Assembly: GCF_018294505.1 (NCBI RefSeq)
Contig: NC_057807.1
Location: 265,403,306-265,467,305, forward strand
DNA length: 64,000 bases
Direction of reading: 5' to 3'
Source: Triticum aestivum
Lineage: Eukaryota; Streptophyta; Magnoliopsida; Poales; Poaceae
Shown here piece after piece: positions 22,100 through 33,542 of this stretch (positions are counted from its first letter, which is position 1; each line of letters begins with the position of its first letter). Below the pieces are notes generated by a model that searched no databases, had not been told where the DNA came from, and saw only the letters and a list, made by a program, of their open reading frames with translations. A program made the position numbers and the translations under genes.

Positions 22100-25000
22100 G
22101 TGATCATGTTTTGCTTGTGAGAAAAGTTTAGTCAACGGGTCTGCCATATGTATTTTGCAAATTTTCTATGTCTACAATGCTCTACATGGAGCTACTGAAG
22201 CTAATTGCTCCCATCTTCAATACATATCCAGATTTAGATTCAGACTCATTTGGATCGGTGTAAAAGCTTGCATCAATGTAACTCTTTACAACAAACTCTT
22301 TATCGTCTCCATAACCGAGAAATATTTCCTTAGTCCCCTAAGGATAACTTTGACCGATGTCCAGTGATCTAGTCCTGGATCACTATCGTACCCCCTTGTG
22401 AAACTCATGATAAGGTACACAATAGGTCTAGTACACAACATAGCATACTTTATAGAACCTATGGCTGAGGCATAGGGAATGATTTTCATTGTCTTTCTAT
22501 TTTCTGCTGTGGTCGGGTTTTGAGTCTTACTCAACTTTACACCTTGTCACGCAGGAAAGAACCCTTTCTTTGACTGATCCATTTTGAACTTCTTCAAAAC
22601 TTTATCAAGGTATGTTCTTTGTGAAAGTCCAATTAAGCGTCTTGATCTATCTCTATAGATCTTGATGCCCAATATATAAGTAGCTTCACTGAGTTCTTTC
22701 ATTGAAAAATCCTTATTCCAGTATCCTTTTATGCTATCCAGAAATTCTTTATTATTTCCAATCAACAATATGTCATCCACATATAATATTAGAAATGCTA
22801 CAGAGCTCCCACTCACTTTCTTGTAAATACAAGCTTCTCCAAAAGTCTGTATAAAACCATATGCTCTGATCACATTATCAAAGCGTATATTCCAACTCCG
22901 AGAGGCTTGCACCAGTCCATAAATGGATCGCTGGAGTTTGCACACTTTGTTAGCATCTTTTGGATCGACAAAACCTTCTGGTTGCATCACATACAACTCT
23001 TCTTTAAGAAATCCATTAAGGAATGCAGTTTTGACATCCATTTGCCAAATTTCATATTCATAAAATGCGGCAATTGCTAACATGATTCGGACAGACTTAA
23101 GCATCGCTATGGGTGAGAAGGTCTCATCATAGTTAACTCCTTGAACTTGTCGAAAACCTTTCGCAACAAGCCGAGCTTTGTAGACAGTAACATTACCGTC
23201 AGCGTCAGTCTTCTTCTTGAAGATCCATTTATTTTCTATGGCTTGCTGATCATCGGGCAAGTCCACCAAAGTCCACGCTTTGTTCTCATACATGGATCCC
23301 ATCTCAGATTTCATGGCCTCAAGCCATTTCATGGAATTTGGGTCATCATCGCTTCCTCATAGTTCGTAGGTTCATCATGGTCTAGTAACATGACTTTCAG
23401 AATAGGATTACCGTACCACTCTGGTGCGGACCGTACTCTAGTTGACCTATGAGGTTCGGTAGTAACTTGATCTGAAGTTTCATGATCATCATCATTAGCT
23501 TCCTCACTAATTGGTGTAGGAATCACTGGAACTGATTTCTGAGATAAACTACTTTCCAATTAGGGAGAAGGTACAATTACCTCATCAAGTTCTACTTTCT
23601 TCCCACTCACTTCTTTCGAGAGAAACTCCTTCTCTAGAAAGGACCCATTCTTAGCAACGAATATCTTACCTTCGGATCTATGATAGAAGGTGTACCCAAT
23701 AGTTTCCTTTGGGTATCCTATGAAGACACATTTCTCTGACTTGGCTTCGAGCTTATCAGGTTGAAGCTTTTTCACATAAGCATTGCAGCACCAAACTTTA
23801 AGAAACGACAGCTTGGGTTTCTTGCCAAACCACAGTTCATATGGTGTCGTCTCAACGGATTTAGATGGTGCCCTATTTAACGTGAATGCAGCCATCTCTA
23901 AAGCATAACCCCAAAACAATAGCGGTAAATCAGTAAGAGACATCATAGATCGCACCATATCTAATAAAGTACGGTTACGGCGTTCAGACACACCATTACG
24001 CTGTGATGTTCCAGGTGGCGTGAGTTGCGAAACTATTCCACATTGTTTCGAATGAAGACCAAACTCGTAACTCAAATATTCGCCTCTGTGATCAGATCGT
24101 AGAAACTTTATTTTCTTGTTATGATGATTTTCCACTTCACTCTAAAATTCTTTGAACATTTCAAATGTTTCAGACTTATGTTTCATTAAGTAGATATACC
24201 CGTATCTGCTCAAATCATCTGTGAAGGTCAGAAAATAACGATACCCGCCGCGAGCCTCAACACTCATCGGACCGCATACATCAGTATGTATTATTTCCAA
24301 TAAGTTAGTGGCTCACTCCATCGTTCCGGAGAACGGAGTCTTAGTCATCTTGCCCATGAGGCATGGTTCGCAAGCACCAAGTGATTCATAATCAAGTGAT
24401 TCCAAAAGCCCATCAGTATGGAGTTTCTTCATGCGCTCTACACCAATATGACCTAAACGGCAGTGCCACAAATAAGTTGCACTATCATTGTTAACTTTGC
24501 ATATTTTGGCTTCAATATTATGAATATGTGTATCACTACGATCGAGATCCAACAAGAATAGACCACTTAACAAGGGTGCATGACCATAAAAGATATTACT
24601 CATATAAATAGAACAACCATTATTCCCTGATTTAAATGAATAACCGTCTCACATCAAACAAGATCCAGATATAATGTTCATGCTCAATGATGGCACCAAA
24701 TAACAGTTATTCAGGTCTAGAACTAATCCCGAAGGTAGATGTAGAGGTAGCGTGCCAACGGCGATCACATCGACCTTGGAACCATTTCCGACGTGCATCG
24801 TCACCTCATCCTTAGCCAATCTTCATTTAATCTATAGCCCATGTTCCGAGTTGCAAATATGAGCAACAGAACCAGTATCAAATACCCAGGTGCTACTATG
24901 AGCATTAGTAAGGTACACATCAATAACATGTATATCAAATATACCTTTCACTTTGCCATCCTTCTTATCCGCCAAATACTTGGGGCAGTTCCGCTTCAAG

Positions 25001-25779
25001 TGACCAGTCCCTTTGCAGTAGAAGCACTCAGTTTCAGGCTTAGGTCCAGACTTGGGCTTCTTCCCGGGAGTAGCAACTTGTTTGCTATTCTTCTTGAAGT
25101 TCCCCTTCTTCCCTTTGCCCTTTTTGTTGAAACTAGTGGCCTTGTTAACCATAAACACTTGATGCTCCTTCTTGATTTCTACCTCTGCATCCTTTAGCAT
25201 TGCAAAGAGCTCGGGAATTGTCTTTTCCATCCCTTGCATATCATAGTTCATCACGAAGCCTTTATAGCTTGGTGGCAGTGATTGAAGAACTCTGTCAATG
25301 GCACTATCATCAGGAAGATTCACTCCCAGCTGAGTCAAGTGGTTATGGTACCTAGACATTCTGAGTATGTGTTCACTGATAGAACTATTCTCCTCCATCT
25401 TGCAGTTATAGAACTTGTTGGATACTTCATATCTCTCAACTCGGGCATTTTCTTGAAATATTAACTTGAACTCTTGGAACATCTCATATGCTCCATGACG
25501 TTCAAAACGTCTTTGAAGTCCCAATTCTAAGCCGTAAAGCATGGCACACTGAACTATCGAGTAGTCATCATATCAAGCTTGCCAGACATTCATAACATCA
25601 ACATCTGCTCCTGCAGCAGGCCTTGCACCTAGCGGTGCTTCAAGGACATAATTCTTCTGTTCAGCAATGAGGATAATCCTCAAGTTACGGACCTAGTCCA
25701 TGTAGTTGCTACCATCATCTTTCAGCTTAGCTTTCTCTAGGAACGCATTAAAGTTCAAGGGAACGGTAGCACGGGCCAT
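22100..25779 (-). pseudogene. Angela gag-pol polyprotein (broken)
   Basis: Gag starts at ATG 25779 (MARATVPLNFNAFLEKAK) and has early stops near 25695 and 25575. The zinc knuckle CFYCKGTGHLKRNC lies near 25026 and the protease motif WVFDTGSVAHIC near 24885. The GAG-pre-integrase with HCRLGHIGVERMKK is at about 24470-24420. Integrase core residues D (LRSDHRGEY) and E (GVSERRNRTL) are kept at 24135-23960. The reverse transcriptase at 23332-22547 keeps both MDVKTAFLNG and YVDD. RNase H is reduced: about 22530-22290 aligns with the connection region. Only scraps such as DPNESESKSGY and MADPLTKLFSQ remain to about 22100, so part of that domain is deleted. Confidence 0.9.
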
Positions 25780-26996
25780 TGATCTACAACAACATAGATA
25801 TGCAAAAAACTACCAGGACTAAGTTCATGATAAATTAAAGTTCAATTAATCATATTACTAAAGAACTCCCACTTAGATAGACATCCCTCTAGTCATCTAA
25901 ATGATCACGTGATCCATATAAACTAAACCATGTCCGATCATCACGTGAGATGGAGTAGTTTTCAATGGTGAATATCTCTATGTTGATCATATCTACTATA
26001 TGATTCACGTTCGACCTTTTGGTTTCAGTGTTCCGAGGCCATATCTTCATACGCTAGGCTCGTCAAGTTTAACCCGGGTATTCTGCACGTGAAAAACTGG
26101 CTTGCACCCGTTGTATGTGAACGTAGAGCTTATCACACCCGGTCATCACGTGGTGTCCCGGCACGACGAACTGTAGCAATGGTGCATACTCAGGGAGAAC
26201 ACTTATATCTTGAAATTTAGTGAGGGATCATGTTATAATGCTACTGTCGTACTAAGCAAAATAATATGCATAAAAGATAAACATCACATGAAATCAAAAT
26301 ATGTGACATGATATGGCCATCATCATCTTGTGCCTTTGATCTCCATCTCCAAAGCACCGTCATGATCTCCATTGTCACCGGCTTGACACCTTGATCTCCA
26401 TCGTAGCATCGTTGTCGTCTCGCCAACTATTGCTTATACGAATATCGCTACCACTTAGTGATAAAGTAAAGCAATTACATGGCGATTGCATTTCATACAA
26501 TAAAGCGACAACCATATGGCTCCTGCCAGTTGCCGATAACTCTGTTACAAAACATGATCATCTCATACAACAATTTATAACACATCATGTCCTGATCATA
26601 TCACATCACAACAAGCCCTGCAAAAACAAGTTAGACGTCCTCTACTTTGTTGTTGCAAGTTCCACGTGGCTGCGACAGGCTTCTAGCAAGAACTGTTCTT
26701 ACCTACGCATCAAAACCACAACGATTTTTTGTCAAGTGTGTTGTTTTAACCTTCAACAAGGACCGGCCATAGTCAAACTCGATCCAACTAAAGTTGGAGA
26801 AACAGACACCGGTCAACCACCTGTGTGCAAAGCACGTCAGTAGAACCAGTCTCATGAACGCGGTCATGTAATGTCGGTTCGGGCCGCTTCATCCAACAAT
26901 ACCGCCGAATCAAAGTAAGACGTTGGTGGTAAGCAGTATGACTATTATCACCCACAACTCTTTGTGTTCTAGTCGTGCATATCATCTACGCATAGA
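25780..26996 (-). other. Angela 5' untranslated leader
   Basis: About 1.2 kb between the primer-binding site and the gag start, AT-rich, with no supported gene. A long leader is usual for this family. Confidence 0.7.
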
Positions 26997-27012
26997 CCTG
27001 GCTCGGATGCCA
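26997..27012 (-). promoter_or_regulatory. Angela primer-binding site
   Basis: On the minus strand TGGCATCCGAGCCAGG lies one base after the 5' LTR. It is a variant of the Met-initiator site TGGTATCAGAGCCAGG. Confidence 0.8.
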
Positions 27013-27013
27013 C

Positions 27014-27635
27014 TGTTGGGGAACGTAGAATGCAATTTCAAAAAAATTCCTACGATCACGCAAGATCTATCTAGGAGATGCATAGCAATTAGAGGGGGAG
27101 AGTGTGTCCACATACCCTCGTAGACCAAAAGCGGAAGCATTAGTAAATGTGGTTGATGTAGTCGAACGTCTTCACGATCCAACCGATCCAAGTACCGAAC
27201 GTACGGTACCTCCGTGTTCAGCACACGTTTAGCTCCATGACGTCCCTCGAACTCTTGATCCAGCAGAGGGTTGAGGGAGAGTTTCGTCGGCACGACGGCG
27301 TGATGACGGTGTTGATGATGCGATCCGCGCAGGGCTTCGCCTAAGCACTACGATGATACTATCAGAGGAGTAAACGGTGGAGGGGGGCACCGCACACGGC
27401 TAAGAATAATTGTTGTGCTTTGGGGTGCCCCCTGCCCCCGTATATAAAAGAGGGGGGAGGAGGCGGCTAGCCTAGAGGGGGCGCGCCAAGGGGGGAGTCC
27501 TACTAGGACTCCCAGTCCTAGTAGGATTCCCCTTTCCTTTTCGGAGAAAGGGGGAAGGGGAAAGAGGTGGAGGCGAAGAAGGAAAGGGGGGGTCGCACCC
27601 CCTACCCCTAGTCCAATTCGGTTTGGGCTTGGGGG
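27014..27635 (-). repeat. Angela 5' LTR, inner segment
   Basis: Aligns with 20208-20823 of the 3' LTR. It stops at GGGCTTGGGGG where the Tat-lineage element begins. Confidence 0.9.
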
Positions 27636-28224
27636 TGACGATGCCATAGACCTAGGGTAGGGTCATGGACCTGACCTATATGCCCTACCCAAGGTCACTA
27701 CCCTAGAAGCAAGGACATTCAAAGTATAGCAAGGAGTACCGATTGAAGCCATCAAGTGCAATCCACTTTTCCAATCACCTCACTAGGATACCCCTAATTT
27801 CACTCCGGATGAAGTCATTCGAACAAACAGGAAACTACCCGGAGTACAGAAGATCTAGAGTCACTTAGGATGACAACGGTCAGGCATTCACTCTGTAGTC
27901 TTAAAGATCATTAATGACACTTTATAGCTGGCGTTACTAGTAACGCCCTATCTTCATGTACATTGAACCCATGTAACGGAGGACGGCTGGGGTCCTAGCG
28001 CACTCTATATAAGCCACCCCCCTCCTCTGGGACAAGGGTTCACACCCCTTGTAACAGACACCCATATTCCAGTCGACCGCCTTAGGGCACCAAGGCGTAG
28101 GGTTTTTACCTCCTTCGGGAGGGGCCTGAACTCGTAAACTCGTGTGTAGAACCTCGCTGTAGCTAGGGCCTTGCCTCCTCATACGTACCCCCTACTCTTA
28201 CTGTCAGACTTAGTACCACGCCCA
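27636..28224 (+). repeat. Tat-element 5' LTR
   Basis: Starts TGACGATGCC. It contains a TATA segment (CACTCTATATAAGCC near 28000-28014). It is 24-25 bp longer than the 3' LTR because the latter lacks a segment before that TATA. The right end (CACGCCCA) is placed by alignment with the 3' LTR end CACGACA. Confidence 0.85.
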
Positions 28225-28578
28225 CCTTGGGGCAAAGCATCTTAGCAACTTCCGGCGAGGTTGCATTTTCTTCGATCTTCATCAACATGGTTTCCAGCGA
28301 CGGTTTGGTCATGGGCCGCGAGTTCCAACTCGGTGCGCTCACTTTCATCGCCGACGACTCTGCCTAGCTCCAAGAAGCCCCCCTTGATGTCGAGGCTCTC
28401 CCCCTCCGCGGGACGTCGCACTTCCGTGCGAGTGCCTATGGTGTCCTCCTACGACAGCTGTCAACTATGTATCGGTTGGTCTTTGCATCGCCTACTCACT
28501 CCACTGGCGCCGCCGCAAGCGATCTGGTTAGTCACGGCTCCAGCGGTGGGTGAGGCATGCAATTGCTCGCAAGACGGC

Positions 28579-29060
28579 TGTCGGTGTCAAAACCGGCGGA
28601 TCTCGGGTAGGGGGTCCCGGACTGTTCGTCTAGGCGGATGGTAACAGGAGACAAGGGACACGATGTTTTTACCCAGGTTCGGGCCCTCTTGATGGAGGTA
28701 AAACCCTACTCCTGCTTGATTGATATTGATGATATGGGTAGTACAAGAGTGGATCTACCACGAGATCAAGGAGGCTAAACCCTAGAAGCTAGCCTATGGT
28801 ATGATTGTTGTAATGGTTGTTCGTCCTACGGACTAAAACCCTCCGGTTTATATATACACCGGAGAGGGCTAGGGTTACACAGAGTCGGTTACAATGGTAG
28901 GAGATCTACATATTCGTATCGCCAAGCTTGCCTTCCACGCCAAGGAAAGTCCCATCCGGACACGGGACGAAGTCTTCAATCTTGTATCTTCATAGTCTTG
29001 GAGCCCGGCCGATGATGATAGTCCGGCTATCCGGACACCCCCTAGTCCAGGACTCCCTCA
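28579..29060 (-). repeat. Inner element 3' LTR
   Basis: 482 bp, plus-strand ends TGTCGGTGTC...GACTCCCTCA. It contains CCGGTTTATATATACACCGG, a palindromic TATA-bearing segment near 28842-28861. Confidence 0.95.
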
Positions 29061-29493
29061 GTAGCCCCTGAACCAGGCTTCAATGACGATGAGTCTGGCG
29101 CGCATATTGTTCGGCATTGCAAGGCGGGTTCCTCCTCCGAATAATTCATAGAAGATTTGTGAACGCCAGGATAGTGTCCGGCTCTGCAAAATAAATTCCA
29201 CATTCCACCGTAGAGAGAATAGTATGTACACAAGTTCAATCTGCTGACGTATTTTGTGGCATGACGTCACACCACTACCAAGCCTTTACTTGAATCGTTT
29301 TTATTATACCACCTCAGCGCGTTTAGTGAAGCGGTTTCCTTGGCACGTCTTGTCGAAGCAGAGATCGTGTTCCCCTTATTCCGGGATTCCCATCAATACG
29401 GACGTGGGTAACCCAAGCGTGCCTGTTGCCACGCCTCCTCTATCGAAGGTGAGTCCCAAACGGTTACGGGGACGGCTCTTGGTATTCTCTCTC

Positions 29494-29501
29494 TTTATAA
29501 T
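29494..29501 (+). promoter_or_regulatory. TATA box of the antisense gene in the inner element
   Basis: TTTATAAT within CTCTCTCTTTATAATGAG lies about 110 bp upstream of the ATG at 29606 and outside the LTR. This suggests the antisense gene has its own promoter. Confidence 0.6.
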
Positions 29502-29605
29502 GAGACCAAGGTTCGTTTCTTTTCTTCAATCCTCAATCGAATCTATTCCTCGCCCCGAGTCCCAACACCCAGAGCCCTAGATTCGAGCGCTTCGGACCTT
29601 CAACA

Positions 29606-32485
29606 ATGTCCGGTTCCGACCTGCAGGGCCGGTGGATGTCCTCCTCCGTCACGGAAGAGGATGTGCTAAAGCTGCAAGAAGCCAGGTACCTGACCTGCGA
29701 GATTTCACATAGGTTGCCCGCCAAAGGGCAAATCATTCCTACTCCCGAGCCCGGCGAGAGCGTCGTGTTCATGTCCCACCTCCGTCGGGGTTTAGGCTTC
29801 CCGATGGATCCTTTTGTGAGAGGGCTCATGTTTTACTATGGGTTGGAATTCCATGACCTGGCTCCGGAGTCTATCCTCCACATCTCATCATTCATCGTCG
29901 TCTGCGAAGCCTTCCTCCGCACTACTCCCCACTTCGATTTGTGGCTCAAGACCTTCAACATGGAGCCGAAGATGATCGAGGGGCGTCAAGCTGAGTGCGG
30001 CGGGGCGGTTGTAAGCAGAAGGGCTGATGCTCCATGGCCCAAGGGCTCTTTCCAGGAGGAGCTCGGCTTGTGGCAACAGGAGTGGTTCTATATTACCGCT
30101 CCTAGGGGCAGCAAGCAGAAGCCGTTGCCCATCTTTCGCTCAGGCCCTCCACAGCGGCTGATGTCATGGGTCAACCAAGGGCTCAACTGGGGGCCGTCAA
30201 AGGACGTACCCCTATTGTAGGGCCGGATTCGAGACCTCCAAGAGAGGGAGATCGATCTGGTCATGGTGATGCAGGTTATGCTGATTCGGCGTCTTCTGCC
30301 CTACAAGCGCCGCCCCCTCCGCCTGTGGGAATTCAACCCAGAGGGGCCACGAGCTCTCCAACACTTCATGGGTACGACACCCGTGGAGATATATAAATTG
30401 TTCTTCGGATCACAAGAGATGTGTCCGGAATTGACCGAGGATTCCGGCCTAAGCTGCAATCGCCCGGATGCTCAGGTAAGTGGCCATGCGTCCGGACACA
30501 CCGTTTGTTTGCGCCTTCTAGAATTTGCCTTTTAACCCATCGTCTCTTGAATAGGAGTGGATAGCGCAAGCGAAGCTGATACGGTGTCCGGCCCCCCTCC
30601 CGGAGACAGCGCCGGATCCCGTGCTGGTCAGGATGCTGAAGGTTGTGCCTTCAGAGGAAGGCAAAGGGGAGAACAGGGACACTACCGCCTCTACCAAGGA
30701 GGCTTTGGAGAAAGGGGGAATCGAGAATCCCTCCTTCCAAGGGGAGAAGAGGACCGCTTCCGAAAACCCGGAGGCCAAGGCCTCGAAGCGGGGGAAGAGA
30801 TCTTCACCAGAGGGTCCTGCGTCCGGGAAGGCCCCGACCGCACTATCTCCCCTAAGGAATCAGCCCTCCAGCGAGCCGTAAGTAGGAAAAGGGGGGTTCT
30901 ATAATAAGAGACATCTCTATGTTTGCTTCTAAGGATAACCGAAGTTTTTACCTTGTAGTTCGGATCTCCGTCCTTCTCAAATGAGCTCGTCTTCGGGGGA
31001 CCTTCGTCCGGAGATGGTGGAGAGTGAGACGCCTCCGTCCGCCGCACCATCAGGCAGGGCGGACGAACCTGAGGTGTCATCGCGGAGGGTATCCCCGAGT
31101 CCGGCGGGGCCGGAGAGTTCGGCACCAACTGGTGTGCGGCCGAGGGAGCTGAAAGATCTGCTTGAGAAGGCGTCTATCTCAGAAGGTCACCGTACATTGA
31201 TGAGTATGGTGGTTGGAAGAATTTCGTCTGCCGAGGGCGGGTTGCATGACGCCGTCAGAAGTTTGCTGGCGGGGTTTGAGGTACGTAAAAATGACATACC
31301 TTTTGACAGTTATACACATAAAGTGCGCCCTGTATAGATAGTAGCCCCTGAGACTCGGTATGTTGTTGAAAGCAACAGTGTGCCGAGGATCAAAATCGCA
31401 GGTATTAATTTTCGCCTCTCCTATGCAGGTGGCGGATAGTCCGGTGGCCAGCCGGACTGATGGAGTTGCCGAACTAAAGCGGCAACTCGACGTTGCGGAT
31501 GCGGACATCGCGCTGGTCAATAAGCGACTTGACGAGTCACAAGGTATGTTGTTTCTCAATGGTCACCTAGTAAGGGAGCCGAAGCCCACTCCTTACAACA
31601 TGTGTGCTTAATGCAGATGGTGCCGCTGCTGTGGAGAGCCTTCGGGCAGAGCTTGCTCAAGCCAAGGAGCAGGCGAGAAGGGGTGATGCGGCTGCCTCGA
31701 GGGCGGCCGAAGAGCTAGAAGACGAAAGGGCTGCTCACTGCCGAAGCAAGGAGGAGATGGCCGAAATGGCCGTGAAGTTGAAAGATGTTACCGACCGCTG
31801 TGAGGTTCTTGAAAAAGAACGCCGAGTAGAGCAAGAAGACCTGAAGAAGGCCACCGCCGAAGCCAAGGATGCCCGTTCTGCAATGAGGGCTATAAAGGAG
31901 GAGCTGCGCCAGGCCGGAGATATTGCGGCTGGCAAGCCCTTTCTGCTGCACAGGAGGTTTATAGATCCGAAGTATGCTCAGCTTGGCCAGCTGTGGGGTC
32001 CGGAGGATCCTTATATGGATTTAGCGGCGAGTGCGGCAGATGTTGTTGTGCACTTCCGAAGTCAGAAGGATCACCAGACGGAAGAGCTTTTTTGGTCTCA
32101 ATTCCATAGTCCGGAGCGTTCACTTCCACTGACCGATCGGTTGGCTGAGTGGGCCGAGCTGAATAGATTGTCCGGACTTGCCATGACGGATATCGTGGCT
32201 CATGTCTGGCCGGATAGGCCCAAGCCGAAGAGTTATTTCGGCTTATTGCAGCAATTCCTTGGGGGGGTGCCGCATATAAAGGCAATGAAGCGGTCGACCT
32301 GCATAGAGGGTGCACGGATGGCCCTCGCCCGTGTGAAGACATACTGGAAGGAAATGGATGCCACCGATGTTGCAACCCGGGGTTCGGACGAGAGCCGGTT
32401 ACCCGCCGAGCACTATTTCGGGGAAGTTCTGCGTGGTGCTCGTGTAATAGAGTCACAGTGCTCAAAAAATGTCATGTTCAAATGA
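29606..32485 (+). pseudogene. Antisense Transposase_28 / coiled-coil gene, five exons, one nonsense codon
   Basis: Lies on the strand opposite to the element's own gag. Exons by consensus GT-AG borders: 29606-30475, 30555-30877, 30959-31280, 31429-31543, 31617-32485. Phases agree at every junction and the sum is 833 codons including the stop. Exon 1 holds the 'putative gypsy type transposon' domain (PF04195-like: SSVTEEDVLKL, GLGFPMDPFVRGLMFYYGLE, HISSFIVVCEAFLR). Exons 2-3 are charged and Ser/Pro/Glu-rich (KASKRGKRSSPEG). Exons 4-5 form a coiled coil (AELKRQLDVADADIALVNKR; AELAQAKEQARRG) followed by a globular C-terminus (GPEDPYMDLAAS). One in-frame TAG at 30218-30220 (codon 205), probably from CAG, is the only visible break. 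No function is established for this domain; it is common in grass gypsy elements. Confidence 0.82.
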
Positions 32486-33542
32486 ACTTTATGGTTTGTA
32501 AAACGATGTTTGTAATATAAGCGCTTTTTGTACTTGTGCGTTCAAGTATTGAAATATCTCCTGTGAGGCTGTTAATGTATACTTGTGCATAACCTGAAAG
32601 ATGGCAGTCTTCGGCTTCAGCCCCCACGCACATGGTGCGGGGGTGTTTGCAAAATAGCGCATTTTCACACTTAATCCAACGTCTTGGTCCTGTGAAGGAG
32701 GTGGTAGCATAGCAAACGAGGCAACCGGACTATAATGCTTTATCACTTTCACTTAGCCATAGGAGTTCGAAGGTGGGGCTACGATATAGCCCCTAGGGGC
32801 ACCGCGCTCTCCGGATTTGGGGCGCGTGTGTGCCTGACCGGGAAGCAGTCCTTCGTCAAAGCGGAGGAATTCTAAACATTCCAGAGGTCGATCGAGTGGT
32901 TGACCAGTCTCTCGCTACATCATGACAGTCAGTTTTCGGCTTTCTCTACTGAGGTGCTCACTCGGCTGAACCGAGGCACAATCGCAGTAGTTCTCCTGGT
33001 GCCGCGTCAGCCAATGATACGAAACGTAAGGCAGCAAAACACAGGAGCCGGGCAAACCCAACATTTGACCAAAGACATGATTCGGAGCTGATGCATATAA
33101 GGCCTAACTCGAGACGCCGAACACTCCCTGAGGTGTTCGGTCTTTATGATGACGGGCAGATCAATGCCCTAAGCCCCTAGTGTCCAGGTACACGTGAGAT
33201 CCTCTGACGCGGCCGATGCCAAAACGTCAGCCTCCTCTCTGGCTATGGTGAGAAACCAGGGGATGTATAGCAACAAGAGATAGTAAAAAAGGTTTACGCA
33301 GGGTCTTAATCTGAAAAGAATCCTTGTAACGGGTCCCTACTGCATGTCTGCGCCCGTGTCTCCGTTGTGCTGTATCCTGGACGGGTGTAACACGTTGTTC
33401 ATCTGTAAAAGAGAGGAACTTAGTTTGAAAAGAAATCGTGTGAAAAATGTATTTAAAACAGAGCATGAATAAATGAATAAAGATGAGCTTTTATTGGCTC
33501 CTTATTGCTCATACGCACAACCCCTTGTGAAGGGGTGTGCGG
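32486..33542. other. Junction region between antisense gene and gag-protease; no pol
   Basis: Both coding units converge on this 1.06-kb stretch. No reverse-transcriptase, RNase H or integrase motif is present on either strand, where a complete Tat element would have about 4 kb of pol. I see no other gene. Confidence 0.6.

Noticed and set aside
27636..28224. Segments near 27636 and 48253 as one more independent insertion each (solo LTRs)
   Set aside because: They form the LTR pair of a single element: the target duplication flanks the outer sides and gag-pol in the right order lies between.
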